A stretch of 64,000 nucleotides of DNA from Eubacteriales bacterium mix99 (GTDB lineage Bacteria > Bacillota > Clostridia > Caldicoprobacterales > DTU083). The notes beneath the pieces are model-generated. The model was not told the DNA's origin and made no database searches. It was given only the letters and a program-made list of their open reading frames with translations. The stretch is taken from assembly GCA_038396605.1 (NCBI GenBank), contig CP121690.1, positions 1,954,500-2,018,499 on the forward strand, written 5' to 3'. How positions within the stretch are numbered: the first letter of the stretch is position 1; each line of letters starts with the position of its first letter. Below, piece after piece: positions 28,836-38,200 of the stretch. The translations under genes and the position numbers were made by a program.

Positions 28836-29676
28836 TAAGAACCCACAGCGACATCATACTGGTAAAATATTGAAATATATATTCTGCATTTTTCTTGCGA
28901 TCCTGAGCATATTGCCATTTTGGATTATGTTTATGAATGCTACACGAGGAACATATGAAATACAGCAAAGTTCCATATCCTTGTTGCCCTCCAGGTATTT
29001 AATGAGCAATTTAAACATTTTATTGGGTAAGAGCTTTAATCCTGTTAAGGGTTTTATAAACTCCATGATAATCTCCATCAGCGCTACCATAGCAACGGTT
29101 TACTTCTCGTCACTTACGGCCTATGCATTGGTAGCTTATAACTGGAAGATGCGTCAACCATTTTTTACATTTATAATGGCAGTAATGATGATTCCTGCAC
29201 AGGTATCAGGCATTGGATTTTATCAATTTATGTATAGAATCCATTGGACCAATAGCTTTTTACCGCTGATATTGCCTGCAATAGCCGCACCCTCCGCTGT
29301 GTTTTTTATGCGACAGTATCTGCTTGGCGCTCTGTCCCTTGATATTGTCAATTCAGCGAGAATAGATGGAGCTGGTGAGTTTCACATATTTAATAAGATG
29401 ATTCTGCCAATAGCAACACCTGCTATGGCAACACAGGCGATTTTCTCCTTTGTGGGAAATTGGAATAATCTGTTCACTCCGATGATTTTACTTACGGATC
29501 AGGACAAATACACAATGCCAATGATGGTAAGTCTATTGCGGGGGGATATATATAAGACAGAGTATGGTTCAGTATATTTGGGACTATCTTTGACAGTATT
29601 GCCATTGTTTATTATATATTTTCTATTATCCAGGTATATAATAGATGGTGTTGCTCTAGGCAGTATTAAGGAATAA
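28825..29676 (+). CDS. sugar ABC transporter permease, MalG type
   Basis: A 283-residue permease. Its EAA loop is NSARIDGAGEFHIFNKMILPIATPA and the end is the usual VDGVALGSIKE form. The start overlaps the preceding permease by 11 bases, indicating coupled translation. No ATPase gene is present, so a shared ATPase elsewhere is expected. This second transporter is intact, unlike the Lpl-type system upstream. Confidence 0.92.
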   Translation: MGYSKNPQRHHTGKILKYIFCIFLAILSILPFWIMFMNATRGTYEIQQSSISLLPSRYLMSNLNILLGKSFNPVKGFINSMIISISATIATVYFSSLTAYALVAYNWKMRQPFFTFIMAVMMIPAQVSGIGFYQFMYRIHWTNSFLPLILPAIAAPSAVFFMRQYLLGALSLDIVNSARIDGAGEFHIFNKMILPIATPAMATQAIFSFVGNWNNLFTPMILLTDQDKYTMPMMVSLLRGDIYKTEYGSVYLGLSLTVLPLFIIYFLLSRYIIDGVALGSIKE

Positions 29677-29841
29677 TCCACTCCTGTTTCATCAAAGGCC
29701 CTGCTTTAATTTTTACAAAAAAAGCATTAATTAAGACAATATCCAGGGAGCAAAGTCATGATATAATAATGTTACGAAGTGAGAATAAATGAAATCACGA
29801 AATTACAAGTTCATAAAGCAAAAATGCAGAAGGGGTTAAAA

Positions 29842-31005
29842 ATGATTTATATAGCAGTGGCAGGTGTTGGTGCGATCGCACAGGGAGCACATATTCCGGG
29901 GATTTTGAAATTTCCTGATCGGTGCAGGATTGCGGCCTTATGTGATATATGCCCGGAGAAGGCGGAGGCTGCAAAAAAGAAGTTTGGGTTGCAGGATGTA
30001 AGAGTATTCCGGGATCATGAAGAAATGCTTGCTTCCGATGCAAAGATTGATCTGGTGCATATCTGTACCCCGCCGTCAAGTCATGCGGAAATTGCAATCC
30101 ATAGTATGGACGCAGGCAAGCATGTTCTGGTGGAGAAGCCCATGTCACCGGGATTGAAAGAGTGCGACGAGATGCTTGCCGCAGAAAAACGGAACGGCGT
30201 AACGATGGGTATCATAGCACAAAACCGGTTCCGGGATACTATCTGGAGATTGAAAAAAATAGCGGATAGCGGAATCGCCGGGAAAGTACGTTGTGTGCAC
30301 GTGAACTCCCTCTGGTGGCGCGGTCATAGTTATTACGATCTCTGGTGGCGAGGAACCTGGGAAAAGGAAGGCGGCGGGCCGACCCTGAATCATGCCGTGC
30401 ACCATATTGATATGTTGAATTGGATCCAGGGCGCATTGCCGGTCGAAGTTTCCTCCATGCTGGCAAATGTCATGCATGACAATGCAGAGGTGGAAGATCT
30501 GTCATTTGCGGCGCTGCGATATGCGGATGGCTCTGTAGCCCAGGTAACGAGCTCTGTTGTGCATCATGGGGAGGAACAGGGAATTGTGCTGCAGTGCGAA
30601 AAAGCAAAAATTTCAGCGCCTTGGTCATGTATTGCATCGGTGTCCATGGAAAACGGTTTTGGAGTAAGCAATCCAAAACTTACGGATAAAATAAACGCGG
30701 AATATGAAGCAATTCCTTCTTTAAAATACGAGGGACATGTCGGAGAAATAGAGAATATGCTGTCGGCAGTTGAAAATGGGCAAAGGCCTCTTATCACGGG
30801 AGAAGACGGAAGGAGAACTGTGGAGCTGATAACTGCTGTTTATAAGGCTGGATTTGAAAAACGGACCATTCGTTTGCCGATTCACAAAGAGGACGCGTTC
30901 TATTCTGCAGAGGGGATACAGAAAAATGCGATTCATTTTCATGAGAAGACAACGAATCTTAAGAATTTCACAACGAACGAAATAAATATTGGTAATTATA
31001 AATAG
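29842..31005 (+). CDS. Gfo/Idh/MocA-family oxidoreductase (first)
   Basis: A 387-residue NAD(P)-dependent sugar dehydrogenase-like protein. The Rossmann start is IAVAGVGAIAQGAHIPGIL, with VEKPMSPGLKECDEM (the EKP motif) and the likely catalytic histidine region HAVHHIDMLNW. ATG 29842 has AAGGGG upstream, while the frame runs open to 29779. The substrate is unknown; in this setting a uronic acid or a xylose derivative is possible. It is separated from uxuA by a 436-base gap with its own promoter. Confidence 0.85.
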   Translation: MIYIAVAGVGAIAQGAHIPGILKFPDRCRIAALCDICPEKAEAAKKKFGLQDVRVFRDHEEMLASDAKIDLVHICTPPSSHAEIAIHSMDAGKHVLVEKPMSPGLKECDEMLAAEKRNGVTMGIIAQNRFRDTIWRLKKIADSGIAGKVRCVHVNSLWWRGHSYYDLWWRGTWEKEGGGPTLNHAVHHIDMLNWIQGALPVEVSSMLANVMHDNAEVEDLSFAALRYADGSVAQVTSSVVHHGEEQGIVLQCEKAKISAPWSCIASVSMENGFGVSNPKLTDKINAEYEAIPSLKYEGHVGEIENMLSAVENGQRPLITGEDGRRTVELITAVYKAGFEKRTIRLPIHKEDAFYSAEGIQKNAIHFHEKTTNLKNFTTNEINIGNYK

Positions 31006-31441
31006 GGATTCCGCTATATACGAAGTAAATATTTCCGTATCTGCTTCTATTGCCAGCTTTGATAATATTTGGTGTTTTTTGTTTTATCAAGCACTAAAAT
31101 AGGCGGCTCGTCTGGGTTGCGCTTACTTTATGGATTTCAATGGTGTTAGTGCTTAATTTTTTCACGGTTCCTGACATATACCAGGAAATTTAGATTTTTG
31201 ACACCCGGAAGGGATCACGGTATAATTATGTAAGAAACTTTTTCTTTATCTTCTGCTTTTTGGAGTTGGATCGTTATGTCTTGTGACAGTGTATATTAAG
31301 AAACATTAAGATAGGATCCTGGATAGAGTATAGAAGTTTTTTATTTTGATCTGTTAAATTGGAATTGAGAAAAAGGAGGAAACTTTTGGACAGCCTTATG
31401 GCGAGTATCGGCCTGGGTTTGAGACAAGGGAGAGAATCCAT
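31006..31441 (+). other. 436-base gap before uxuA with a long-range stem and a promoter
   Basis: No gene is visible. AAGCACTAA (31089-31097) pairs perfectly with TTAGTGCTT (31146-31154) across 48 bases and is followed by AATTTTTTC, so it could be a terminator-like structured element for the upstream gene. A strong promoter lies at 31198-31226, leaving a leader of about 210 bases before uxuA in which I see no clear riboswitch. Confidence 0.55.
31198..31226 (+). promoter_or_regulatory. SigA promoter of uxuA-uxuB operon
   Basis: TTGACA at 31198-31203 and TATAAT at 31221-31226 with a spacer of exactly 17 bases: a consensus promoter. It should drive uxuA, uxuB and the second oxidoreductase. Confidence 0.9.
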
Positions 31442-32578
31442 ATGAAGATGATTTTTCGCTGGTTCCCCGGAGGGGACGACAGCGTTACACTGGATCAGAT
31501 TCGTCAGATTCCGGGAGTAAGCGGCATAGCGACGATGCTGTCCGACATACCGGCAGGAGAAGTCTGGCCTCTGGAACGTCTTAAAGATTTGAAAAAGAAG
31601 ATCAATTCTGCAGGGCTTGAAATGGAAGTGATTGAAAGCGTCAACATTCATGAAGATATCAAGAAGGGATTGCCGACAAGGGACCGATATATTGAAAACT
31701 ATATTCATACACTTCAAAACCTTTCGGAGATCGGGGTAAAATGTCTCTGTTATAATTTTATGCCTGTGATGGATTGGGTAAGAAGCAATCTTGCTTTTCC
31801 TTTGAAAGATGGCAGCACGGTAATGTACTATAACCATGAGGATGTCCTTCAGATGAATCCGTCCCGGATCGCAAAAGAGATGTTTGCCAGGTCAGAAGGC
31901 TATACCCTTCCTGGTTGGGAACCGGAGAGGTTAAAAGCGATGGCAGAGGATATTGACTTTTATCAGAATATGTCCGAAGAAGAGTATTGGAAAAACCTGA
32001 AGTATTTTCTGGACGCCGTCATTCCATATGCAGAGAAACTTGATATAAAAATGGCCATTCATCCGGATGACCCGCCATTTTCACTATATGGTCTTCCTAA
32101 GGTAATCCGGAATGCGGAGAGCATTCGCAGGTTTCTGAATTTAAATTCCAGTCCGTATAATGGCCTGACGTTTTGTACCGGTTCGCTGGGGGCAGATATG
32201 GAGAATGATATACCTTCAATGATAAAAGAGTCTGTGTCCGGCGGGCGGGTACATTTTGCTCATATCCGCAATGTCAAACATCTGGATAACAAGGTCTTCA
32301 TGGAAACTGCTCATCTGAGTTCATGCGGAGATCTTGATATGTATCGTGTTGTGAAAGCATTTCATGACAATGGTTTTGATGGATATATCCGGCCGGATCA
32401 TGGCCGAATGGTATGGGGAGAGAAGGCAAGACCGGGGTATGGTCTGTATGATCGGTCCATGGGTATTACCTATCTCCTTGGTTTGTGGGAAGCTGTTCAT
32501 AAGGGTTCATTGGAAACATGCAACAGAAATAAGTTGGACGGAGGAGAAGCTTATGAAATTGACAGAAGCCTGGAGTAA
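31442..32578 (+). CDS. uxuA: mannonate dehydratase
   Basis: Converts D-mannonate to 2-keto-3-deoxygluconate in hexuronate breakdown. The 378 residues show family motifs: RWFPGGDDSVTL, VIESVNIHEDIKKG, YNFMPVMDW, the metal-site segments IHPDDPP, FCTGSLGAD, VHFAHIRNVK and DGYIRPDHGRM. It is complete. The stop codon lies inside the start of uxuB. It would handle glucuronate freed from glucuronoxylan; the uronate isomerase is not in this window. Confidence 0.96.
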   Translation: MKMIFRWFPGGDDSVTLDQIRQIPGVSGIATMLSDIPAGEVWPLERLKDLKKKINSAGLEMEVIESVNIHEDIKKGLPTRDRYIENYIHTLQNLSEIGVKCLCYNFMPVMDWVRSNLAFPLKDGSTVMYYNHEDVLQMNPSRIAKEMFARSEGYTLPGWEPERLKAMAEDIDFYQNMSEEEYWKNLKYFLDAVIPYAEKLDIKMAIHPDDPPFSLYGLPKVIRNAESIRRFLNLNSSPYNGLTFCTGSLGADMENDIPSMIKESVSGGRVHFAHIRNVKHLDNKVFMETAHLSSCGDLDMYRVVKAFHDNGFDGYIRPDHGRMVWGEKARPGYGLYDRSMGITYLLGLWEAVHKGSLETCNRNKLDGGEAYEIDRSLE

Positions 32579-34070
32579 ACGTGAGGAGTGGAAGAGGGAC
32601 TATGTCATTCCAACCTATGACAGGCAGGCGGCAAAGGCTCAAACCCGGAAAGCACCTGTTTGGGTTCACTTCGGGGCAGGGAACATTTTTCGGGCGTTTA
32701 TGGCATCGGCCATGGATACTTTGTTGGAACAGGGACGGACAGACCGGGGCATTATCGTCTGTGAGGACTTCGATCCGGAGCTCGTCCGGCGTGCCTATGT
32801 GCCTTACGATTCCCTGAGCCTTCTGGTTACGCTGAAGGCGGATGGAACCGTGGGCAAAAAGGTAGTGGGAAGCGTTATGGAGGCTGTGATTGAAACGGAC
32901 AGAATGCTGGCTTTGTTCCGGGAGCCGTCCGTTCAGATGGTCAGCTTTACCATAACGGAAAAGGGATACGCCGGCCCGCTGATGCGCAGAATCGCAGAAT
33001 TTTGTCTGGAAAGATATCAAAACGGAGCGTGGCCCCTTGCCCTGGTCAGTATGGACAACTGTGCCCGAAACGGGGAGATTCTCTCCAACGCGGTGAAAAA
33101 GCATGCCAGGGATCTGGTGGCGGAAGGCAGAGCAGAGGAAGGCTTCCTGGAGTATCTGTCCGATCCGGAAAGGATAACCTTCCCGTGGACCGCCATAGAT
33201 AAAATCACACCCCGTCCCGACGCTTCTGTAAAGAAGCTGCTGGAACAGGACGGATTCGAGGATACCGAGCAGATTATCACAGAGCGTCATACCTATACTG
33301 CTCCGTTTGTCAATTCAGAAGAGACAGAGTATCTTGTCATAGAGGACACCTTTCCAAACGGGAGACCCCAGCTGGAAGCAGCCGGCATTTGGTTTGCCGA
33401 CCGGGATACCGTTGACCGGTTTGAAAAAATGAAGGTCGGGACCTGCCTGAATCCGCTTCATACGGCTCTGGCAGTTTTCGGATGCCTGCTGGGATATCAG
33501 ACCATCCATGAGGAAATGAGCGATAACGAGCTGAAGAAGCTGGTATGGGAACTGGGGGAAAAGGAAGGAATGCCTGTGGTGATCGATCCCGGCATTATCC
33601 GTCCGGAGGATTTTTTGAAGGACGTACTGACAAAACGGTTCCCCAATCCATTTATGCCGGATACTCCGCAGAGAATTGCGACGGATACATCGCAGAAAAT
33701 TCCCGTCCGATACGGGCAGACGCTTCGTTCCTACGTATCCAGTCCCGATCTCAGCCTGGGCGATCTGACAATGATCCCTCTTGTATTTGCAGGCTGGCTC
33801 CGATACCTTCTGGGTGTGGACGATAAGGGAAATCATATGGATTTGAGTCCGGACCCGCGGATGGAAGAGCTTGCCGGGCTGCTTGGAGGCATCCGGCCGG
33901 GACAGCACCCCGTGGATGAGAAAGGAATCGACACCATACTCCGTGATCAGAGTATCTTTTCAATTGATCTGTTTTCCTGCGGAATGGCCACAAAGGTGAA
34001 GGGAATGTTCGCGGAGATGCTGGAAGGTCCCGGAGCGGTGCGCAGAACACTGCAGAAGTACTGCAGTTGA
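32553..34070 (+). CDS. uxuB: fructuronate reductase (mannitol dehydrogenase family)
   Basis: A 505-residue long-chain dehydrogenase that reduces D-fructuronate to D-mannonate with NADH, the step before UxuA. Motifs: PVWVHFGAGNIFRAF (NAD site), CEDFDPE, SFTITEKGY, LVSMDNCARNG, FPWTAIDKITPRP and the catalytic Lys region. ATG 32553 has GGAGGAGAAG upstream and overlaps uxuA by 26 bases; an open frame extends back to 32364 only by reading through uxuA. Tagaturonate reductase and mannitol dehydrogenase are related, but the uxuA neighbour favours UxuB. Confidence 0.92.
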   Translation: MKLTEAWSKREEWKRDYVIPTYDRQAAKAQTRKAPVWVHFGAGNIFRAFMASAMDTLLEQGRTDRGIIVCEDFDPELVRRAYVPYDSLSLLVTLKADGTVGKKVVGSVMEAVIETDRMLALFREPSVQMVSFTITEKGYAGPLMRRIAEFCLERYQNGAWPLALVSMDNCARNGEILSNAVKKHARDLVAEGRAEEGFLEYLSDPERITFPWTAIDKITPRPDASVKKLLEQDGFEDTEQIITERHTYTAPFVNSEETEYLVIEDTFPNGRPQLEAAGIWFADRDTVDRFEKMKVGTCLNPLHTALAVFGCLLGYQTIHEEMSDNELKKLVWELGEKEGMPVVIDPGIIRPEDFLKDVLTKRFPNPFMPDTPQRIATDTSQKIPVRYGQTLRSYVSSPDLSLGDLTMIPLVFAGWLRYLLGVDDKGNHMDLSPDPRMEELAGLLGGIRPGQHPVDEKGIDTILRDQSIFSIDLFSCGMATKVKGMFAEMLEGPGAVRRTLQKYCS

Positions 34071-34124
34071 GAGAAAAGATAAAGTTTGAGAGGGTAATCA
34101 TGGAACCAGGGAAGGAGCAACATC

Positions 34125-35204
34125 ATGGATCAAAGGGATGGAATGAATTATGCGCCAAAGGGAAAGCCAAACCCGGTGGTCAAAAAGGGTGAATTTGTTT
34201 TTGCTGCAATAGGACTGGATCATGGGCATATCCGGGGAATGACCAATGGTCTGTTGGAAGCCGGAGCCACATTGAAGTGGGTTTATGATCCGGATCCGAA
34301 AAAGGCGGAATCCTTTCGGAAGGCCTATGAAGCGACTGGTGTCCGGGTAGCAGAAAGAGAAGAGCAGGTGCTGGACGATCCGGAGGTTCAGCTGGTGGCG
34401 GCGGCGTGTGTGACGTCGGAGCGTGCGGCACTGGGTATCCGCGTCATGAAATCCGGAAAGGACTATTTTGTGGACAAAGCGCCTCTGACCACGCTGGAGC
34501 AGTTGGAGACGGTAAAGCAGGCCATTCGTGAAACCGGGAAAAAATATATGGTCAGCTACAGCGAACGTCTGCAATCGGAAAGCGCCGTATATGCAGGAGG
34601 ACTGATTCAAAAGGGAGCCATTGGCAAAGTGATTCAGGTCCTGGGGATGGGTCCTCACCGTCTGAACGCACCCTCCCGGCCGGACTGGTTTTTCCGGAAG
34701 AAATATTACGGTGGAATCCTGTGCGATATCGGAAGTCATCAGATTGAGCAGTTTTTGTATTATACAGGAGCCGGGGATGCCACCGTGGTGAACAGTGAGA
34801 TTGGAAACTACAATCATCCGGAATATCCGGAGCTGGATGACTTCGGGGATGCGACCCTGGTGGGAGACAACGGTGCCATGGGATATTTCCGGGTGGACTG
34901 GTTTACACCGGATGGACTTTCTTCCTGGGGCGACGGACGAACTTTTATTCTGGGAACAGAAGGCTATATTGAATTGAGAAAGAATGTAAATGTAGCCAGG
35001 GAGAAGACCGGCAATCATGTGTTTCTCGTGGACAAAGACGGAGAGCACTATATCAATGCAACGGGAAAGACCGGGTTCCCTTACTTTGGTCAGCTGATTC
35101 TGGACTGCATCCACCGGACAGAGAATGCTATGACGCAGGAACATGCCCTAAAGGCAGCGGAGCTGTCCGTGAAGGCACAGATGCTGGCAAGGAAAGTCCG
35201 GTAG
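34125..35204 (+). CDS. Gfo/Idh/MocA-family oxidoreductase (second)
   Basis: A 359-residue NAD(P)-binding oxidoreductase: GLDHGHIRGMTNGLLEAGATL nucleotide fold, DYFVDKAPLTTLEQLETV (a DKAP variant of the EKP motif) and CDIGSHQIEQFLYYTGA near the active-site histidine. AAGGAG precedes the ATG; it follows uxuB by 54 bases and ends the operon before a terminator. Substrate unknown; a role on uronic acids or their methyl derivatives is inferred from context. Confidence 0.85.
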   Translation: MDQRDGMNYAPKGKPNPVVKKGEFVFAAIGLDHGHIRGMTNGLLEAGATLKWVYDPDPKKAESFRKAYEATGVRVAEREEQVLDDPEVQLVAAACVTSERAALGIRVMKSGKDYFVDKAPLTTLEQLETVKQAIRETGKKYMVSYSERLQSESAVYAGGLIQKGAIGKVIQVLGMGPHRLNAPSRPDWFFRKKYYGGILCDIGSHQIEQFLYYTGAGDATVVNSEIGNYNHPEYPELDDFGDATLVGDNGAMGYFRVDWFTPDGLSSWGDGRTFILGTEGYIELRKNVNVAREKTGNHVFLVDKDGEHYINATGKTGFPYFGQLILDCIHRTENAMTQEHALKAAELSVKAQMLARKVR

Positions 35205-35241
35205 GAAATTCCATTAAGTTTTACAGGTATATAAGCAAATC

Positions 35242-35270
35242 AAAAAAGGCCCGTTTCCGGGTCTTTTTTT
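35242..35270. terminator. bidirectional terminator between converging operons
   Basis: AAAGGCCCG pairs with CGGGTCTTT (one G-U) with A and T tracts on both sides, serving the uxuAB operon and the minus-strand ABC exporter. Confidence 0.88.
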
Positions 35271-38200
35271 ATTCAGCGCTTTTCATTGCTTCCACCATAT
35301 CGATACGGTCCAGTGTACGGTTGGTGAACCAGTTGATCAATATGGCGAAAAGGAATGTGATTGATGCGGTAATAAGATAGCTGACAGGCTCAATATGCAC
35401 GGCAAAATAGATGGACGGCATATTGAGTACGGTGGTCAGAAAGCCACTGATAAAGCGTCCCAGCGGCAGACCGAGGAGAATTCCTGCCAGGGTCAGGATC
35501 AGCGTTTCCCTGTTGACATACTGGTAGACTTCCTTGTCATAAAAGCCGAGCACTTTTATGGTAGCCAGTTCTCTGGTACGCTCCGAGATATTTGTATTGG
35601 ACAGGGTAAACAGGACCACCAGGGCAAGACCCCCTGCCATGACGATAAACAGAAGTACAACGGCATCAATCAGGTCAAAGCCGAATTCTTCCTTCAGCTT
35701 GGCTGTACTGACAGCGGAAAGAACGGCATCGTTATCCTGAAGCTCCTCCGCGTAGGCACCTGGATCGGTGCAGGCATCCGTCAGGTGTGCCAGCACGCCG
35801 TTTGCTTCATAGTCTCCGAAAAGAGATTCATATTGCTTCTGCGTCATATAGACGTTGTTGCCCAGATAGTTTTTCACGATACCGGCTACCTTGGTTTCCT
35901 GCTGCTCAAGCTCCATGTTCTGCAGGGAAACGGAATTTCCGGTCTTAAGGCCAAGGATGTTTTTTGCGCTTTGTGTGATCAGCACACCATTGTCTTTTGG
36001 ATACAGAATCTTTCCTTCCGGGCTTTCCAGACGAATATAATCCTTTATGGGACTATCATCGGGAAGAGCCATCAGCTGCACCTTTTCGGCTTCTCCCTTG
36101 GCATTGATGAGCTTCATGCTGTCAATCCGCAGCTCCATATAATCCCCGACATTTTTGTCCGATGCCAGATGGCGGGCCATTTCATCCTGATCCTTTTCGT
36201 CAAAAACAGTCATCAGATCATACTGATAAATCCGGTCGTACTGTTTCGGACCCAGATCGGCAATGGAATCCTTAATGGCAAAGCCGCAGACCAGCAGGGC
36301 GGTACAGCCCATGATTCCTCCCACTGTCATAAACAGGCGCTTTTTATATCGGAACAGATTGCGAAGGGTCACCTTGTTCAAAAACTTCAGACGGCTCCAG
36401 AAGGCGGAGATATGCTCCAGAAATATGCGGGAACCTGCACGGGGTGCCTTGGGGCGCAGAAGAGCCGCCGGCATATGTTTCAGCTCACTATGGCAGGCCA
36501 GGGCAGTGGCACCTACAATGGCTGCCATAAACAACAGTACCCCGCCGATACCATAAAGAAGATCAAATTGCAGATAATAATGAGGAATCGTATAAAGCTC
36601 TTTCAGAATCACCGCTATGAATTTGGGCAGCAGGATAAAGCCGCCGATATCTCCCACAATGCCGCCCAGCAGGCAGGCACAAAAAGCAAACAGGAGATAT
36701 TTCCGGTAAATGGCGCCTCCAGCAAAGCCCAGTGCCTTGTAGGTTCCGATCATACCCCGTTCTTCTTCCACCATCCGGGTCATCGTGGTCAGGCTCATGA
36801 GAATTGCCACGAGCAGGAAGATAGCAGGAAAGAAATGGCCCACAGTTTCAATGGAGGATAAATCGTTATCCAGACCGAAATAACTGTCCAGCATGGTACG
36901 ATCCTGAACATACCATTGTGTCAGTTCAATATCATCCAGTTTGGCGTATGCATCGTTCAGCTTTCTTTTAGCATCCTCCTTTTTTTCTGCATATTCCTTT
37001 TCCTGTTCCGTCAGCTCCTGTTGGCCTTTGGAAAGCTCCGTTTTTCCCTCGGAGATATCTTCCCGGGCATCCGTTATTTTTTTCCTTGCCCGGGTTTCCT
37101 CTGCATTCAGCTTTTTTTCTGCTTTGGCCAGTTCTGCCCTTCCGGTTTCCAGCTCTGTCCGATGGGATTTGAGCTCCTGGCGTGCGGCTGCGATCTGTGC
37201 TTTTCCTTCGTTCAGCCTGTCCCCGGCTTCAGACATCTGCCGCTTAGCGGCGGTCTTCTGCTCTTCAAAGCTGTTTTTTTTTGCATCCAGCAGTTGCTGG
37301 CCGCCGGTGACCATTCCCAGCCCCAGGGCAGTCTGTACACCGGTTTCAGGCAGGGAATCCGCACCGTCCGGATTATCCGGATCCTGTATTTGGGGGCCAT
37401 CCTGTGTATCTGCCGTTTCCGGGTAAGGATCATTCACTGGATTCTGAAGTTTGAGGAATGCTTTGGCAAGGGCAGCACTTTCAGCAGCAGTGCCCTTTGC
37501 AACGGCATTTTCGTCTGCACCCTTTGCTGCCAGATCGGCAGCAGCGCGGACCAGTGCATTCCATTCCTTTCCCGGCCATGCTTCGCCAAAGATGCCTTTA
37601 AGTTGTTTGGTACCTTCCTCCAGCGGACGGCGATTTGCATTCAGCTTGTCCTGCTCTTTTTGGAAAGTATCTTCCGCAGTGGTAAATTGATCATCCGCCT
37701 CTTGCCGTTCTTTTGCCAGACGCTGTTCGTTCTGCTCCAATTCTTCTGCTTTTTCGTTCAGCTGTGTCTCACCGGCCGTCAGTTGTTTTTCGCCTTCGGA
37801 CAGTTTCTGTCTGGAATTTTCCAACTTTGTCCGGGCTTCTGCCATTTGCTTGTCTGCGTTTTTTTGCTCATGGGTGAGCGTGATCTCTCCATCGGCCAGT
37901 TCCTGCCTGGCTTTGTCGATATCCTCCCATGCGTCGGCAAATTTTCTGCCTGCTTCCGTAAATTTTTCATTTGCGGTATTTTCAGCATCCTGAACCTTTT
38001 TGCGGGCTTCCTGCATGACCGAATCATAACGTGCTTTTTCCCGCTGTTTTTTGATCCGGCTTTCAATATTCGCTATGACGGACTGCACCTTATCATCATA
38101 TTCATCGGAATAGGAGTTCAGTTCCTGCGTTCCGTCCAGGGTAAGATATACGGCAGTGAACACATCAAAGTCGGCATCCTCCTCTGTGATAAAAAAGGTA

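Noticed and set aside
6169-31441. CcpA cre sites in the sugar region
   Set aside because: I looked in the intergenic gaps for a TGWNANCGNTNWCA pattern and saw no convincing match by eye; a computed scan would be needed.
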